Assembly: GCF_000325705.1 (NCBI RefSeq)
Contig: NC_019904.1
Span: forward strand, 1 to 64,000
Source: Echinicola vietnamensis DSM 17526
GTDB lineage: Bacteria; Bacteroidota; Bacteroidia; Cytophagales; Cyclobacteriaceae
DNA length: 64,000 bases
Reading direction: 5' to 3'
Under the pieces are notes generated by a model. That model made no database searches, was not told where the DNA came from, and saw only the letters and a program-made list of their open reading frames with translations. Positions 35,979 to 45,590 of this stretch are shown piece after piece (within the stretch, counting starts at the first letter, position 1; each line of letters opens with the position of its first letter). The translations under genes were made by a program, and so were the position numbers.

Positions 35979-37018
35979 GCTCTTTTACCAATTGGTATGT
36001 TTAAGTTCACCGTAAACAAGGAGGCGTTTTTATCCACCACCAACAAATCATGCCTGCCAAACAAAAGGTACATCCTTCTTTTGACAGATTCAAGGCCGAA
36101 CCCCTTGCCGTTGGAATTGGCCGCTGAAGGATCATAGGGATTGCTGATCATCACATTCAAATAACTTCCGTGCAGCTGGATGGCCAATTTAATAAACACC
36201 TCATCTGTACGTCCGTACACCCCGTGTTTTACGGCATTCTCCAACAATGGCTGGATCAATAAGGAGGGCAATGTCATCGTCTCCGCTTCCTCCGATACGG
36301 TAAAATCCACCTTCAACCGGTGTCCAAACCTTACCATTTCAATCGCCATAAATAACCGAAGGTACATTACTTCTTCCTCCACACTTACCCATTCCAGCTG
36401 ATTTTTACGAATTGTCCCTCTCAAAAACTCCGATAACTGGAGCACCATCTCACGGGCTTTGTCAGGCTGCCGCTTTACCAAAGCACTGATGGAATTTAAG
36501 CTATTAAACAAAAAATGAGGCTGAAGCTGCTGCCGGAGATGGTAAAGCTCCGCTTCCTTCGATAGTTTGTCGATCATTTCGGCTCGCTTCCTGGCCTCCA
36601 GCTGATCCTCCAACAGGCCACCAACGATCAAAAGCCCCGTATATGCCCCAAAAAGCAAAAGGACAAAAAACCCTCTCACTAAGCGCACTTCCTTCAGAAA
36701 CAACAAATAATCTGTTTTGGATTTCATTAAGCGCTCCAAGGCAAATTCACCTAAAAAAACCAGTGCTATTCCCAGCACCACAGGTACCGCTACCCATAAC
36801 CAGGAATTGTTTTTTTTGGGTTGGTAAAAACGAAAAATGTTTTCCAGCAGCATCACCCCGGAAAAGGTCAAGAGCACATACAAGAGGCTATCAACCAGGC
36901 TTACCCCAAGATCAACCCCATAATTCACCAGCAAAAAGGCATTTACACTGCCCAAAATGGCCAATATCAGGATCAACCTCACCCATCCATAAGAAGTCTT
37001 CAGCAGCCTACTGACCAT
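35975..37018 (-). CDS. LytS-type (His_kinase) sensor histidine kinase
   Basis: A 347-residue integral membrane kinase. Four hydrophobic segments (about 12-32, 37-60, 72-92, 106-130) precede a short coiled coil and the His_kinase domain with LQPHFLFNSLNSISALV (phospho-His in PHF, about 168). The C-terminal ATPase motif is PLLENAVKHGVYG and GKGFGLESVKRRM. It is cotranscribed with the LytTR regulator (overlap 4) and follows the LiaF-like gene by 12 bases. The signal may be a membrane or cell-wall state. Confidence 0.95.
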   Translation of the reverse strand: MVSRLLKTSYGWVRLILILAILGSVNAFLLVNYGVDLGVSLVDSLLYVLLTFSGVMLLENIFRFYQPKKNNSWLWVAVPVVLGIALVFLGEFALERLMKSKTDYLLFLKEVRLVRGFFVLLLFGAYTGLLIVGGLLEDQLEARKRAEMIDKLSKEAELYHLRQQLQPHFLFNSLNSISALVKRQPDKAREMVLQLSEFLRGTIRKNQLEWVSVEEEVMYLRLFMAIEMVRFGHRLKVDFTVSEEAETMTLPSLLIQPLLENAVKHGVYGRTDEVFIKLAIQLHGSYLNVMISNPYDPSAANSNGKGFGLESVKRRMYLLFGRHDLLVVDKNASLFTVNLNIPIGKRA

Positions 37019-37030
37019 CCCTTCCCTCCG

Positions 37031-37837
37031 TTAATAGGATTTGATCTCCAATCCACCAAACAAGACCGTTCCGGTGATGGTCAGGACTTTATTGGATTCC
37101 CCTGTTGACTGTGGATACATCCGTTTGTCCTCCACACCAGCAAAGATATTGGTAACGCCCATCTTGAGGTCCCAGTGAGGAGGCATCAGGAGCTTCACTC
37201 CGCCAAAAGCCACCTCAACGCTTAATACGGCGTTTTCAGACAAATCCGCCTGGGTTAGATCAATCTCTGTCCCGCCAAAGATGGCGGACACCTTGCCTCC
37301 TTTGAAGTTTTTGGAAAGTATCCGTTTTTGGATACCACAGAAAAGTGCTTGGGAATTGATCATGTCAGTATCCACGGAGCTAAAGCCCCCTGAGCATCCA
37401 GCATTGCCTTTGTCAGAAACGAACGTTTCTCCTTTGCCAGGGCCATCCCCCACAGGAGGAGGAGTCGAACTTCCGCCAGACCAATTGGTAAAATCCGCGA
37501 AAGCCTTCCTGTTTTTGGTGGCCAGCAAAAACAATCCCAATATGATCAATCCTCCCGGGACAAGGTAACGCTCCAATTCCCAAGGAATATTCAATTCATT
37601 TTTAAGGAGAAAAAAGCCTCCAAAAAGAAGCATAAAAAAGCCAAAACCGCTTTGAAAGTTATGTTTGGACAAGGTAATAAGTCCAATGGCCACAAAAATC
37701 ATTGGCCAACTAAATATCCAGCCCGGTACCGATACCCCCAATTGTCTTACCAGCAAGAACATGCCTACCGCTAGTACTATCAGTCCCGTAGTGGTCCTCC
37801 CACCATCACCACCTCCAAATGTCTTTTTCATAGTCAA
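37031..37837 (-). CDS. LiaF-like membrane protein (DUF5668 / cell wall-active antibiotics response domain)
   Basis: A 268-residue protein with four hydrophobic segments in the first 120 residues (TTGLIVLAVGMFLLV, WPMIFVAIGLITL and others). A glycine/proline-rich linker follows (about 120-140), then a C-terminal beta-helix-like domain (about 170-268, with FGGTEIDLTQADLS, VEVAFGGVKLLMPPHWDLK). This is the LiaF/VraT-like C-terminal domain that in Firmicutes represses a cell envelope stress kinase. It starts a three-gene unit with the LytS/LytR pair, so it may modulate that kinase. Confidence 0.88.
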   Translation of the reverse strand: MTMKKTFGGGDGGRTTTGLIVLAVGMFLLVRQLGVSVPGWIFSWPMIFVAIGLITLSKHNFQSGFGFFMLLFGGFFLLKNELNIPWELERYLVPGGLIILGLFLLATKNRKAFADFTNWSGGSSTPPPVGDGPGKGETFVSDKGNAGCSGGFSSVDTDMINSQALFCGIQKRILSKNFKGGKVSAIFGGTEIDLTQADLSENAVLSVEVAFGGVKLLMPPHWDLKMGVTNIFAGVEDKRMYPQSTGESNKVLTITGTVLFGGLEIKSY

Positions 37838-38023
37838 AGTAAATTAGTTCATTATCCAATATGATGCTAAAACTACTTCAACTTATTAAAATATAAGAGA
37901 TCTTTTAGGTCATGGGCTATAAAAACTCGGTAAACGGAGGGATTTCACAGGTAAACCACCCCTTATCACAGAACTTCCCTTCTGATCACACAGAAACCCA
38001 CCTGTCCCACTTGAACGGTCTTT

Positions 38024-38701
38024 CTAGGATTGCCTTTGGAGCAAAAACTGCGCGTACTCCATGTCCTCTGGCGTGGTGATCTTAATATTCTCCGGATTCC
38101 CTGCAATAAGGTGAACTTGCCATCCCTGGTGCTCAAAGACCGTCGCATCATCGGTAAAATGATGCAGCTCGGTCACATCAAATGCCTGCTTGATCATCTT
38201 TAGTGAAAAAGTCTGAGGAGTCTGCACCAACCTGAAATATTGACGTTCCTGATAAAAGGACTTGTTCTCATCGGTAAGCTTACGAATCGAATCCTTAAGC
38301 GGCACCACCGCTACTGCACTGCCGTGTACTTCCGCCTTTTCAAAGCTTAGGGCTACCACTTCTGGGGCCACAAAAGGACGCACACCATCATGGATGGCCA
38401 CCAGTCCTTCCTCCCATTGAAGACTGTCTAGGCCATTTTTGACCGACTGAAAACGGGACTTCCCTCCCGCCACCACTTCATGGGGAACCTCAAACCCAAA
38501 CTTTTCACACAATTCTTCCCACAGGGCAAAATCAGTTTCCGGTATGACCAGTACAAGGCTTATGGCCGAATCCAATTGATAAAAAACTTCTAGAGTCCGC
38601 ATCAAAACGGGCGTTCCACCTATTTCCAAATACTGCTTTGGTATCGGCGAACCCATGCGAGTACCTCTTCCTCCTGCTACAATAATCGCTGCTTTATTCA
38701 T
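38024..38701 (-). CDS. ispD: 2-C-methyl-D-erythritol 4-phosphate cytidylyltransferase
   Basis: IspD makes CDP-ME from MEP and CTP in the non-mevalonate isoprenoid pathway. The 225-residue protein has the nucleotide-binding VAGGRGTRMGSPIPKQYLEI (about 8-27), LVAIHDGVRPFV and the C-terminal NIKITTPEDMEYAQFLL. Length is normal. It stands between queA (same strand, upstream) and the LiaF operon, with no isp genes adjacent. Confidence 0.95.
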   Translation of the reverse strand: MNKAAIIVAGGRGTRMGSPIPKQYLEIGGTPVLMRTLEVFYQLDSAISLVLVIPETDFALWEELCEKFGFEVPHEVVAGGKSRFQSVKNGLDSLQWEEGLVAIHDGVRPFVAPEVVALSFEKAEVHGSAVAVVPLKDSIRKLTDENKSFYQERQYFRLVQTPQTFSLKMIKQAFDVTELHHFTDDATVFEHQGWQVHLIAGNPENIKITTPEDMEYAQFLLQRQS

Positions 38702-38789
38702 AAAACTCGTTTAGCTTTCGCCCGCAAAAGTAATGGTTTCTATCATCCCCCATGTTTAGGAAGTATTATCGTTTGATGAAGGTTATATC

Positions 38790-38818
38790 AATAAAAAAGG
38801 CGCTGTAAAAGCGCCTTT
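38790..38818 (-). terminator. Terminator of queA
   Basis: An 8-bp stem (AAAGGCGC/GCGCCTTT) with a 7-base loop is followed on the minus strand by six T. It separates queA from ispD. Confidence 0.8.
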
Positions 38819-38824
38819 CTTTTT

Positions 38825-39874
38825 TTACAATATCAACATGGCGTCTCCGTAAGAGAAGAACCTGTATTTTTCTTTAACAGCTTCCTTGTATGCCTTCATG
38901 ATCAAATCATATCCGCCAAATGCTGCGGTGGTCATCAGCAAGGTAGACTCCGGCAAATGAAAGTTTGTGATCAGTGCATTGGCTATTTTAAATTCATATG
39001 GAGGAATGATGAATTTATCGGTCCAGCCACTGGATGGTTTGAGCCTGTTGCTGGCCGTCACGGAAGATTCCACTGTTTTGAGAGAAGTGGTGCCTACAGC
39101 CACCACACGCTTTTTGGCATCAATGGCATCATTCACCAAGTCTACAGTCTTTTCGGGAATATCGTAATTTTCCGAATCCATTTTATGTTTGGTAAGATCT
39201 TCCACATCCACTTGACGGAAAGTCCCCAAACCAATATGCAAGGTAATCGGCGAAACCTCTACCCCTTTAATCTCCAGTCGTTTCAGTAAATGGGGCGTAA
39301 AATGCAATCCCGCCGTAGGTGCTGCCACAGCTCCCACGTGCTCAGCATAGATCGTCTGATAACGCTCCCGATCTTCCTCCTCTACTTTCCTATCAATGAA
39401 CTCCTTCAAAATAGGCGTCTCACCCAATGCATCGATGGTCTTATAGAATTCTTCGTCCGTACCATCAAACAAAAAGCGAATGGTACGTCCACGGGAGGTC
39501 GTGTTATCGATCACTTCCGCTACCAGATCACTGTCTCCAAAATACAGCTTGTTTCCCACACGGATCTTCCTGGCAGGATCTACCAGCACATCCCACAGCC
39601 TAAGCTCTTGGTTCAGCTCCCTCAACAGGAACACTTCGATCTTTGCGCCCGTTTTCTCCTTGTTTCCATAAAGCCGGGCAGGAAATACTTTCGTATTGTT
39701 GGTTACGAAGACGTCACCTTCATCAAAATACTCAATTATATCTTTAAAAACCCTGTGCTCTATCTCACCTGTGTCTCTGTGCACTACCATCAGACGGGAT
39801 TCGTCCCTGTTGTCAGATGGATATAAAGAAATGAGTTTTTTCGGAACTTCGAATTTGAAATCTGATAATTTCAT
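38825..39874 (-). CDS. queA: S-adenosylmethionine:tRNA ribosyltransferase-isomerase QueA
   Basis: QueA adds the ribosyl moiety of SAM to preQ1 at position 34 of tRNA, giving epoxyqueuosine. The 349-residue length fits. Signatures: FDVPKxLI-like start [21 protein letters not shown] is split here as [45 protein letters not shown] and the C-terminal [15 protein letters not shown]. Single gene on the minus strand, divergent from a permease gene. Confidence 0.96.
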   Translation of the reverse strand: MKLSDFKFEVPKKLISLYPSDNRDESRLMVVHRDTGEIEHRVFKDIIEYFDEGDVFVTNNTKVFPARLYGNKEKTGAKIEVFLLRELNQELRLWDVLVDPARKIRVGNKLYFGDSDLVAEVIDNTTSRGRTIRFLFDGTDEEFYKTIDALGETPILKEFIDRKVEEEDRERYQTIYAEHVGAVAAPTAGLHFTPHLLKRLEIKGVEVSPITLHIGLGTFRQVDVEDLTKHKMDSENYDIPEKTVDLVNDAIDAKKRVVAVGTTSLKTVESSVTASNRLKPSSGWTDKFIIPPYEFKIANALITNFHLPESTLLMTTAAFGGYDLIMKAYKEAVKEKYRFFSYGDAMLIL

Positions 39875-40003
39875 ATGTATTTTTAGAGAAATATGATGAA
39901 TATTTTGATTCTACGATTACGCTCGTAAAAACCGCAAAGTTAATAAGAATTATAGCGAAATCTACCTATATTGTCAAATAGTTTTTAAACAAAATTTTAT
40001 CAG

Positions 40004-41251
40004 GTGATCATTTTCAAACTCATTTGGGAAAGTTTCCGGTTTGCACTACAAGCTTTGAGGTCCAACCTAACACGAACCGTACTCTCGCTGTTGGGGGTCA
40101 CCATCGGAATTTTTGCCATTATTGCCGTCTTTACCTTAGTAGATTCCTTAGAAAAGAACATAAAATCCAGCTTTTCGTTCCTTGGTACCAACGTTTTGAG
40201 GGTGGATCGGTTTCCTTTTTCGTCTGGCCCGGGAGAATATCCGTGGTGGAGATATTTCCGAAGGCCTCCGGCCAACTATAGTGAGTTTGTGTTTCTAAAA
40301 GAACGATTAAAAAATGCCGAAGCCATTACCATCTCAGCATCTGCTTCCGCTACGTTAAAAAGGGGCAGCAGTTCCTTCGAAGGGGCCAATTTGGAAGGGG
40401 TGGTATTTGATCATAAAGAGGTCTATGACGTCCCTGTGGTGGATGGACGCTTTTTCACAGAACTGGAAATCACTGCCGCCAGAAATGTCACCGTCCTCGG
40501 CGCCAAAATAGCCAATGCACTCTTCCCTGAGGGAGATGCCATCGGCAAGGAAATGAAAATCAAGGGCCAAAAATTCATGGTCATCGGACTCTTGGAAGAA
40601 GAAGGCGAAGGGCTCTTTGACCTTCCTTCCAAGGATGATGCATGCCTGATTCCTTTTGGCTCATTCGGTAAAATGTACTATTTGGGCCGCTGGGGTATAG
40701 AGCCAACTATCGCTGCCAAGGGAATGGACAGTGACAGAGGTTTGATCGCACTGGAAAATGAAATGACGGGATTGCTGCGGGGCAAAAGAGGGCTAAAACC
40801 TACCGAAGAGGACGACTTCGCACTCAATAAATCGGAATTTATCCAAAATGCCATTGGGGCCATCTTCGATGTCATCAGTATCGCCGGAGCCGTCATTGGT
40901 GGTTTTTCCATCCTGGTAGGTGGCTTTGGCATCGCCAATATCATGTTCGTCTCCGTCCGCGAGCGCACCAATATCATCGGCATACAGAAATCACTGGGAG
41001 CCAAAAATTACTTTATCCTGCTACAGTTTTTGTTTGAATCCACCTTCCTCAGCCTCTTTGGAGGACTGACCGGACTGGTTTTGGTTTTTGCCATCACCTT
41101 TATCCCCTTGGGCTCTCTCGAGATATTCATGTCTGCTAAAAACATGGCCCTGGGCATAGGACTTTCCATGGTCATAGGCATGCTGTCGGGGGTTGTTCCC
41201 GCAGGAATTGCCGCCAGAATGGATCCGGTGGAAGCAATCAGAACGAATTGA
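40004..41251 (+). CDS. MacB/FtsX-type ABC transporter permease
   Basis: A 415-residue permease with an N-terminal MacB periplasmic core domain (about 22-245) and three C-terminal transmembrane helices (about 285-410). The first helix follows the family signature LRSNLTRTVLSLLGVTIGIF. FGIANIMFVSVRERTNIIGI and QKSLGAKNYFILLQFLFEST are the FtsX domain motifs. It starts with GTG, as there is no upstream in-frame ATG. No ATPase or membrane-fusion partner is adjacent. The substrate is unknown. Confidence 0.9.
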   Translation: MIIFKLIWESFRFALQALRSNLTRTVLSLLGVTIGIFAIIAVFTLVDSLEKNIKSSFSFLGTNVLRVDRFPFSSGPGEYPWWRYFRRPPANYSEFVFLKERLKNAEAITISASASATLKRGSSSFEGANLEGVVFDHKEVYDVPVVDGRFFTELEITAARNVTVLGAKIANALFPEGDAIGKEMKIKGQKFMVIGLLEEEGEGLFDLPSKDDACLIPFGSFGKMYYLGRWGIEPTIAAKGMDSDRGLIALENEMTGLLRGKRGLKPTEEDDFALNKSEFIQNAIGAIFDVISIAGAVIGGFSILVGGFGIANIMFVSVRERTNIIGIQKSLGAKNYFILLQFLFESTFLSLFGGLTGLVLVFAITFIPLGSLEIFMSAKNMALGIGLSMVIGMLSGVVPAGIAARMDPVEAIRTN

Positions 41252-41499
41252 CCAGTTTATCAATACCTCACAGGACCGATACTGGATTTAAAAATCACTA
41301 GAACTTAGCAAGGTGTACGTGGTACCACCTACCCTGTCACGGGACCGCAAAAATTGAAGGTCGACCGCCTCAATCCGCTAAAGTTAAGGAAAGTTCACCT
41401 TGATAGTTATCCTGAACGGATCTGTCTATTTGCCAGATCGAGTCGAAGAATGACGTAGCGCCAAGGATCATTCCCACTTGACTTCCTACTTCAAAAAGG
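41252..41499. other. Intergenic stretch with an inverted-repeat phrase
   Basis: No gene is seen. At 41419-41439 an imperfect inverted pair GATCTG/CAGATC is embedded in a phrase like CCTGAACGGATCTG...GTCGAAGAATGACG. This resembles dispersed intergenic repeats found in Bacteroidota genomes. It could be a mobile or RNA-level element, but only one copy is visible here. Confidence 0.35.
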
Positions 41500-41531
41500 G
41501 AAAAGGCCACCTTAACAATTTAAGGTGGCCT
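41500..41531 (-). terminator. Terminator of recA
   Basis: An 11-bp perfect stem (AGGCCACCTTA/TAAGGTGGCCT) with a 6-base loop, followed by TTTT on the minus strand, about 30 bases beyond the recA stop. Confidence 0.82.
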
Positions 41532-41563
41532 ATTTTACAGTAAATCAATAATTACATTAATGG

Positions 41564-42592
41564 CTATTCCTTTACGGCCTCTTCCTCGACTTCACCACCG
41601 AGGCCCGCTTTTGCTTTGATCTTGACCTCAAGTTCCTCCATTAGCTCAGGATTGTCCAAGAGGAGATTTTTCACTGCATCGCGTCCTTGGCCTAGTTTAT
41701 TGCCATCGTATGAAAACCAAGAACCTGCTTTTTTGACAATGTCAAACTCCACGCCAAGATCGATGATCTCGCCCACTTTGGAGATCCCTTGGCCATACAT
41801 AATGTCAAATTCGACCACCTTGAAAGGAGGGGCGACTTTGTTTTTCACCACCTTTACTTTGGTACGGTTACCGAGGACATTATCCGCACTCTCTTTGATC
41901 TGGCCGATCCTTCTGATGTCCAGCCTAACAGAAGCATAGAATTTCAGCGCATTACCACCAGTGGTGGTTTCCGGGCTACCGAACATCACACCGATCTTAT
42001 CCCGCAGCTGGTTGATAAAGATACAGGCACAACCAGTTTTATTAATGGCGCCTGTCAGCTTTCTGAGCGCTTGAGACATCAGTCTCGCCTGAAGCCCCAT
42101 TTTGCTATCGCCCATCTCACCTTCCAGCTCGCCTTTTGGCACCAAAGCTGCCACCGAGTCGATCACGATGATGTCCAAGGCGCCCGAACGAATCAAATGC
42201 TCGGCTATTTCCAGGGCTTGCTCTCCGTTGTCCGGTTGAGAAATCAGCAGGTTTTCAGTATCGATCCCCAGTTTTTCTGCATAAGATTTATCAAAGGCAT
42301 GTTCAGCATCAATGATTGCTGCCATTCCACCTTTTTTTTGTGCTTCGGCGATGCAATGCATGGCCAGTGTGGTCTTACCGGAGGATTCTGGTCCGTAAAC
42401 CTCGATGACCCTTCCCTTGGGAATACCTCCTACACCCAAAGCCATATCCAATCCGAGTGAACCCGTAGAAATGGTTGGAACATCCACTACCGAATTATCA
42501 CTCAACTTCATGACCGTACCTTTGCCGTAGGTCTTTTCCAACTTATCCAAGGTAAGCTGAAGCGCTTTTAATTTTTCTGTATTTTCACTCAT
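41564..42592 (-). CDS. recA: Recombinase RecA
   Basis: RecA forms ATP-dependent filaments on single-stranded DNA for strand exchange and, where a LexA-type system exists, SOS induction. The 342-residue protein has Walker [10 protein letters not shown] (about 66-74), Walker [13 protein letters not shown], the L2 loop region [21 protein letters not shown] (key part [10 protein letters not shown]) and an acidic C-terminus. I see no clear LexA-type operator in the upstream region. Single gene. Confidence 0.98.
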   Translation of the reverse strand: MSENTEKLKALQLTLDKLEKTYGKGTVMKLSDNSVVDVPTISTGSLGLDMALGVGGIPKGRVIEVYGPESSGKTTLAMHCIAEAQKKGGMAAIIDAEHAFDKSYAEKLGIDTENLLISQPDNGEQALEIAEHLIRSGALDIIVIDSVAALVPKGELEGEMGDSKMGLQARLMSQALRKLTGAINKTGCACIFINQLRDKIGVMFGSPETTTGGNALKFYASVRLDIRRIGQIKESADNVLGNRTKVKVVKNKVAPPFKVVEFDIMYGQGISKVGEIIDLGVEFDIVKKAGSWFSYDGNKLGQGRDAVKNLLLDNPELMEELEVKIKAKAGLGGEVEEEAVKE

Positions 42593-42777
42593 ATACTCAA
42601 AGAATCCAAGGTATGTTAAAATATTATGTGAAAGTAAACATTCGCCAACTCAATATCAACTTTCATCACAACCATTGTTTTGTTAAGTCGTTTTATTAAA
42701 TTAGGAATTTGTATTATATGGTGACAGTAGATTTGGTATAACTTTTGAATTTAGACTAAAAAAGTAACATTTCATAT

Positions 42778-43566
42778 ATGCCCTTAATCATAAGATTATT
42801 TTTAATTCAATGCTTTATTGTTGCCATCTATCCCGCCACGTACGGCCAACAATTCTCTAAGCCCTACCAAGCAGGCGAGGAGCTCACTTTTAAGGTAAAA
42901 TATCTTTTCTTTAACGCTGCTGAAGCGAAGATGATCATAGACGACCAGATCCACGAGGTAAACGGCCGTCCTTCCTATAAAATCGATGTTTATGGCAAAA
43001 CCTTAAGTATTTTTAGCATATTTAAGGTAAAGGACAATTGGGGCACCGTTATGGACACGGCCAAAAACATCCCTTACCGTTCTTATCGGCATATTGAAGA
43101 AGGCGGGTACCGCAAGCACGAGGTCATCGACTTTAACCATAAGAAAGGCACGGCTACGGTCAAGGAGTACGATAAGGAAAACAGGAGGGTAAAATCAACC
43201 AAGGAATTTGACATTCAATCTGAAATCCAAGATATCGTCAGTGGATTTTATTATATGCGCCACCTCGATTACAGGCTGTACAAAAGAGGTGATATCATCA
43301 ACATTAAAGGTTTCTTCGATGAGAAGACCTATGATTTAAAAATGGTGTACGAAGGCAGGGACAAGGTGTCCACCAAAATCGGAGATTTTGACACCATTGT
43401 CATCTCTCCAGTGATGCCCAGCAACAAGCTATTCAGTGGGGAGAATCCTATTAAGATGTGGATCACAAATGACAAAAACAGGATTCCGATCAAAGTCGAA
43501 GCTGAACTGGTCGTGGGATCACTTAACATGGAAATAACACAAGCTAAAGGTTTGCGTAATAAATAA
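42778..43566 (+). CDS. DUF3108 secreted protein
   Basis: A 262-residue exported protein (signal peptide to about TYGQQ). The mature part is beta-rich and matches DUF3108: AGEELTFKVKYLFFNAAEA, NWGTVMDTAKNIPYRSYRH, then KMVYEGRDKVSTKIGDFDTI and IKMWITNDKNRIPIKVEAEL. The family is common in the periplasm of Bacteroidota and Proteobacteria; function unknown. It lies upstream of a PhoB/PhoR-like pair but has a 150-base gap from it. Confidence 0.9.
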   Translation: MPLIIRLFLIQCFIVAIYPATYGQQFSKPYQAGEELTFKVKYLFFNAAEAKMIIDDQIHEVNGRPSYKIDVYGKTLSIFSIFKVKDNWGTVMDTAKNIPYRSYRHIEEGGYRKHEVIDFNHKKGTATVKEYDKENRRVKSTKEFDIQSEIQDIVSGFYYMRHLDYRLYKRGDIINIKGFFDEKTYDLKMVYEGRDKVSTKIGDFDTIVISPVMPSNKLFSGENPIKMWITNDKNRIPIKVEAELVVGSLNMEITQAKGLRNK

Positions 43567-43716
43567 GTAACGGTGTCATAACATTAATTTAACAAATTAA
43601 AGTTTTTACAAAACATTCTATTGGACATCTAGCCTTTTTCCTTAAATAAAGTTATTTCTTTTGATAGTTTTTCTAAATTAGCGGTGCTTTAAAGAACATT
43701 AAACAAGGAAAGTCAA

Positions 43717-44406
43717 ATGAGTGACAAACCAAAAATCAAAGTTCTGGTAGTAGATGACGAACCGGATATTATTGAAATTTTAACGTACAACCTTGAAAAG
43801 GAAGGTTATGAAGTCGCTTCCGCAAGTGACGGAGTCAAAGCTGTACAGACTGCCGGCAAATTCAAGCCAGATGTTATCCTGCTGGACATCATGATGCCCA
43901 ACCAAGACGGGGTAGAGACCTGCCGACAAATCAGGGACATGGAAGAATTGAAAAACACCTTCATCATCTTCCTGACGGCCCGCTCAGAAGAATATTCCGA
44001 AGTAGCTGCTTTCGATGTAGGGGCAGACGATTATATCACAAAGCCCATCAAACCGCGCGCTTTGGTCAGTAGAATCGCCGCACTCTTCAGAAGAGAGTCC
44101 AAAAAAGAACAGGAAGTTTCCCAGATCAAAATAAAAGACCTTACCATAGACAGAAGTAGTTTTACCATCGACCAAGACGGCAAAACGATTACCCTTCCGA
44201 AAAAGGAATTTGAACTGCTTTACTTCTTGGCCAAAAATCCCAACATGGTTTTTAGCAGGGACGAATTGCTCCAGAATATCTGGGGAGCGGACGTATTTGT
44301 CTTGGCCAGGACAGTAGATGTCCATATCCGAAAAGTAAGGGAAAAAATAGGCGAAAATTATATCACGACCGTAAAAGGCGTCGGATATAAGTTTGACAAT
44401 AACTAA
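43717..44406 (+). CDS. OmpR/PhoB-family response regulator
   Basis: A 229-residue transcription factor. Receiver domain (about 1-125): DDEPD, phospho-Asp in VILLDIMMP, and YITKPIKPRALV. Winged-helix C-terminal domain (about 135-229): LPKKEFELLYFLAKNPNMVF and RTVDVHIRKVREKIGENYITT, ending VKGVGYKF. It is followed after 3 bases by its kinase gene. PhoB-like; phosphate control is not shown by the local sequence. Confidence 0.95.
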   Translation: MSDKPKIKVLVVDDEPDIIEILTYNLEKEGYEVASASDGVKAVQTAGKFKPDVILLDIMMPNQDGVETCRQIRDMEELKNTFIIFLTARSEEYSEVAAFDVGADDYITKPIKPRALVSRIAALFRRESKKEQEVSQIKIKDLTIDRSSFTIDQDGKTITLPKKEFELLYFLAKNPNMVFSRDELLQNIWGADVFVLARTVDVHIRKVREKIGENYITTVKGVGYKFDNN

Positions 44407-44409
44407 ACT

Positions 44410-45468
44410 ATGCTTACCACATCCAGGGGAATATCGCTTGTACTGGCTTTTGCTATATCTGCCCTTACGGTTGCTTTCCTCTCTTTATTGGACGATGCCA
44501 CCCCAATGCTACTGACTGTAGCTTGGGGGCTGACCATCGCCATCTCCTACCTCCTCATCAACCTCACCTTGGAATTCCTGATCTTCAAGGAAATCAGTAA
44601 TATCTACAGTGCATTGGAGAAGATCCAGAAAAAAGACCTGTCCGGAATTGCGGACAAACCGCGCAGGACTTCCATTTCACCCCTAAGGAAAATCAACAGC
44701 ACCATTAACTCCTATGCCATTGCCAAAAACAAGGAAATCGAAACCCTGCAGCGCAATGCAGCTTTCAGGAGAGAGTTTGTCGCGGACATTTCCCACGAAC
44801 TGAAAACACCGATTTTTGCTGCCCAAGGCTATGTCCACACCCTGCTGGATGGTGCCGTGGAAGATGTGAATGTAAGGGACAAATTCCTGAAACGGGCTGC
44901 CAAAAGCCTGAACAACCTGGACAATTTGGTCAAGGACCTGCTTACCCTAAACCAAATGGAGAGTGGGGTTGTCAAATTCAACTATGAGGTCTTTGACATG
45001 ATCCCGCTGATCGAAGAGGTCATGGAACAATTGGAAAATAAAGCAGAAAAAAGGCATATCAACCTCCGCTTTAAATACAATCCGGAAAAGTCCTATATCA
45101 CCAAAGCGGACAAAGATAAAATCTACCGAGTATGCCAAAACCTTATCTCCAACGCCATCAAATACAATCATGAAGGCGGGGAAGCCACCATCCACCTCAA
45201 ATCTACCAAAAACCACATCAAGGTAGACATCAAGGACAATGGCCTCGGCATTCCACCGGAAGACATCAAACGCATTTTTGAGCGTTTTTACAGGGTGGAC
45301 AAAAGCCGCTCACGGGAAATGGGAGGCACGGGCTTAGGATTGGCCATCGTGAAACACATCTTAGAAGGCCACAAAAGCAAAATATCTGTCACCTCCACTG
45401 TCGGCAAAGGGTCCAGCTTCAGCTTTACCCTACCATCAGAAAAAAAAGCAGCCCTCCAAGAAAAATAG
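44410..45468 (+). CDS. PhoR-like sensor histidine kinase
   Basis: A 352-residue kinase with two N-terminal transmembrane helices (about 5-28 and 32-55) and almost no periplasmic loop between them. A HAMP-like linker is followed by HisKA with FVADISHELKTPIFAAQGY (His about 128) and HATPase_c (about 235-345; FERFYRVDKSRSREMGGTG, GLGLAIVKHI). The minimal sensor domain suggests input from within or beside the membrane, as in PhoR, through a partner. Gap of 3 bases to its regulator. Confidence 0.95.
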   Translation: MLTTSRGISLVLAFAISALTVAFLSLLDDATPMLLTVAWGLTIAISYLLINLTLEFLIFKEISNIYSALEKIQKKDLSGIADKPRRTSISPLRKINSTINSYAIAKNKEIETLQRNAAFRREFVADISHELKTPIFAAQGYVHTLLDGAVEDVNVRDKFLKRAAKSLNNLDNLVKDLLTLNQMESGVVKFNYEVFDMIPLIEEVMEQLENKAEKRHINLRFKYNPEKSYITKADKDKIYRVCQNLISNAIKYNHEGGEATIHLKSTKNHIKVDIKDNGLGIPPEDIKRIFERFYRVDKSRSREMGGTGLGLAIVKHILEGHKSKISVTSTVGKGSSFSFTLPSEKKAALQEK

Positions 45469-45526
45469 CGTTCTCCCCTCCTCCACCATTCGCTAGCATT
45501 TTTCCAAACATTATTTTGGGAAAAGC

Positions 45527-45557
45527 TTTTCCTGTTCGGTAAATTTAGCTAATTTTG
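45527..45557 (+). promoter_or_regulatory. Probable promoter of the pseudouridine synthase gene
   Basis: TAATTTTG at 45550-45557 matches the -7 consensus, with TTTT about 19 bases upstream (45527-45530). The start codon is 33 bases downstream. Confidence 0.5.
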
Positions 45558-45590
45558 CACCTTAAATTTGAAAGGTGTTAGCCAGGCTGT

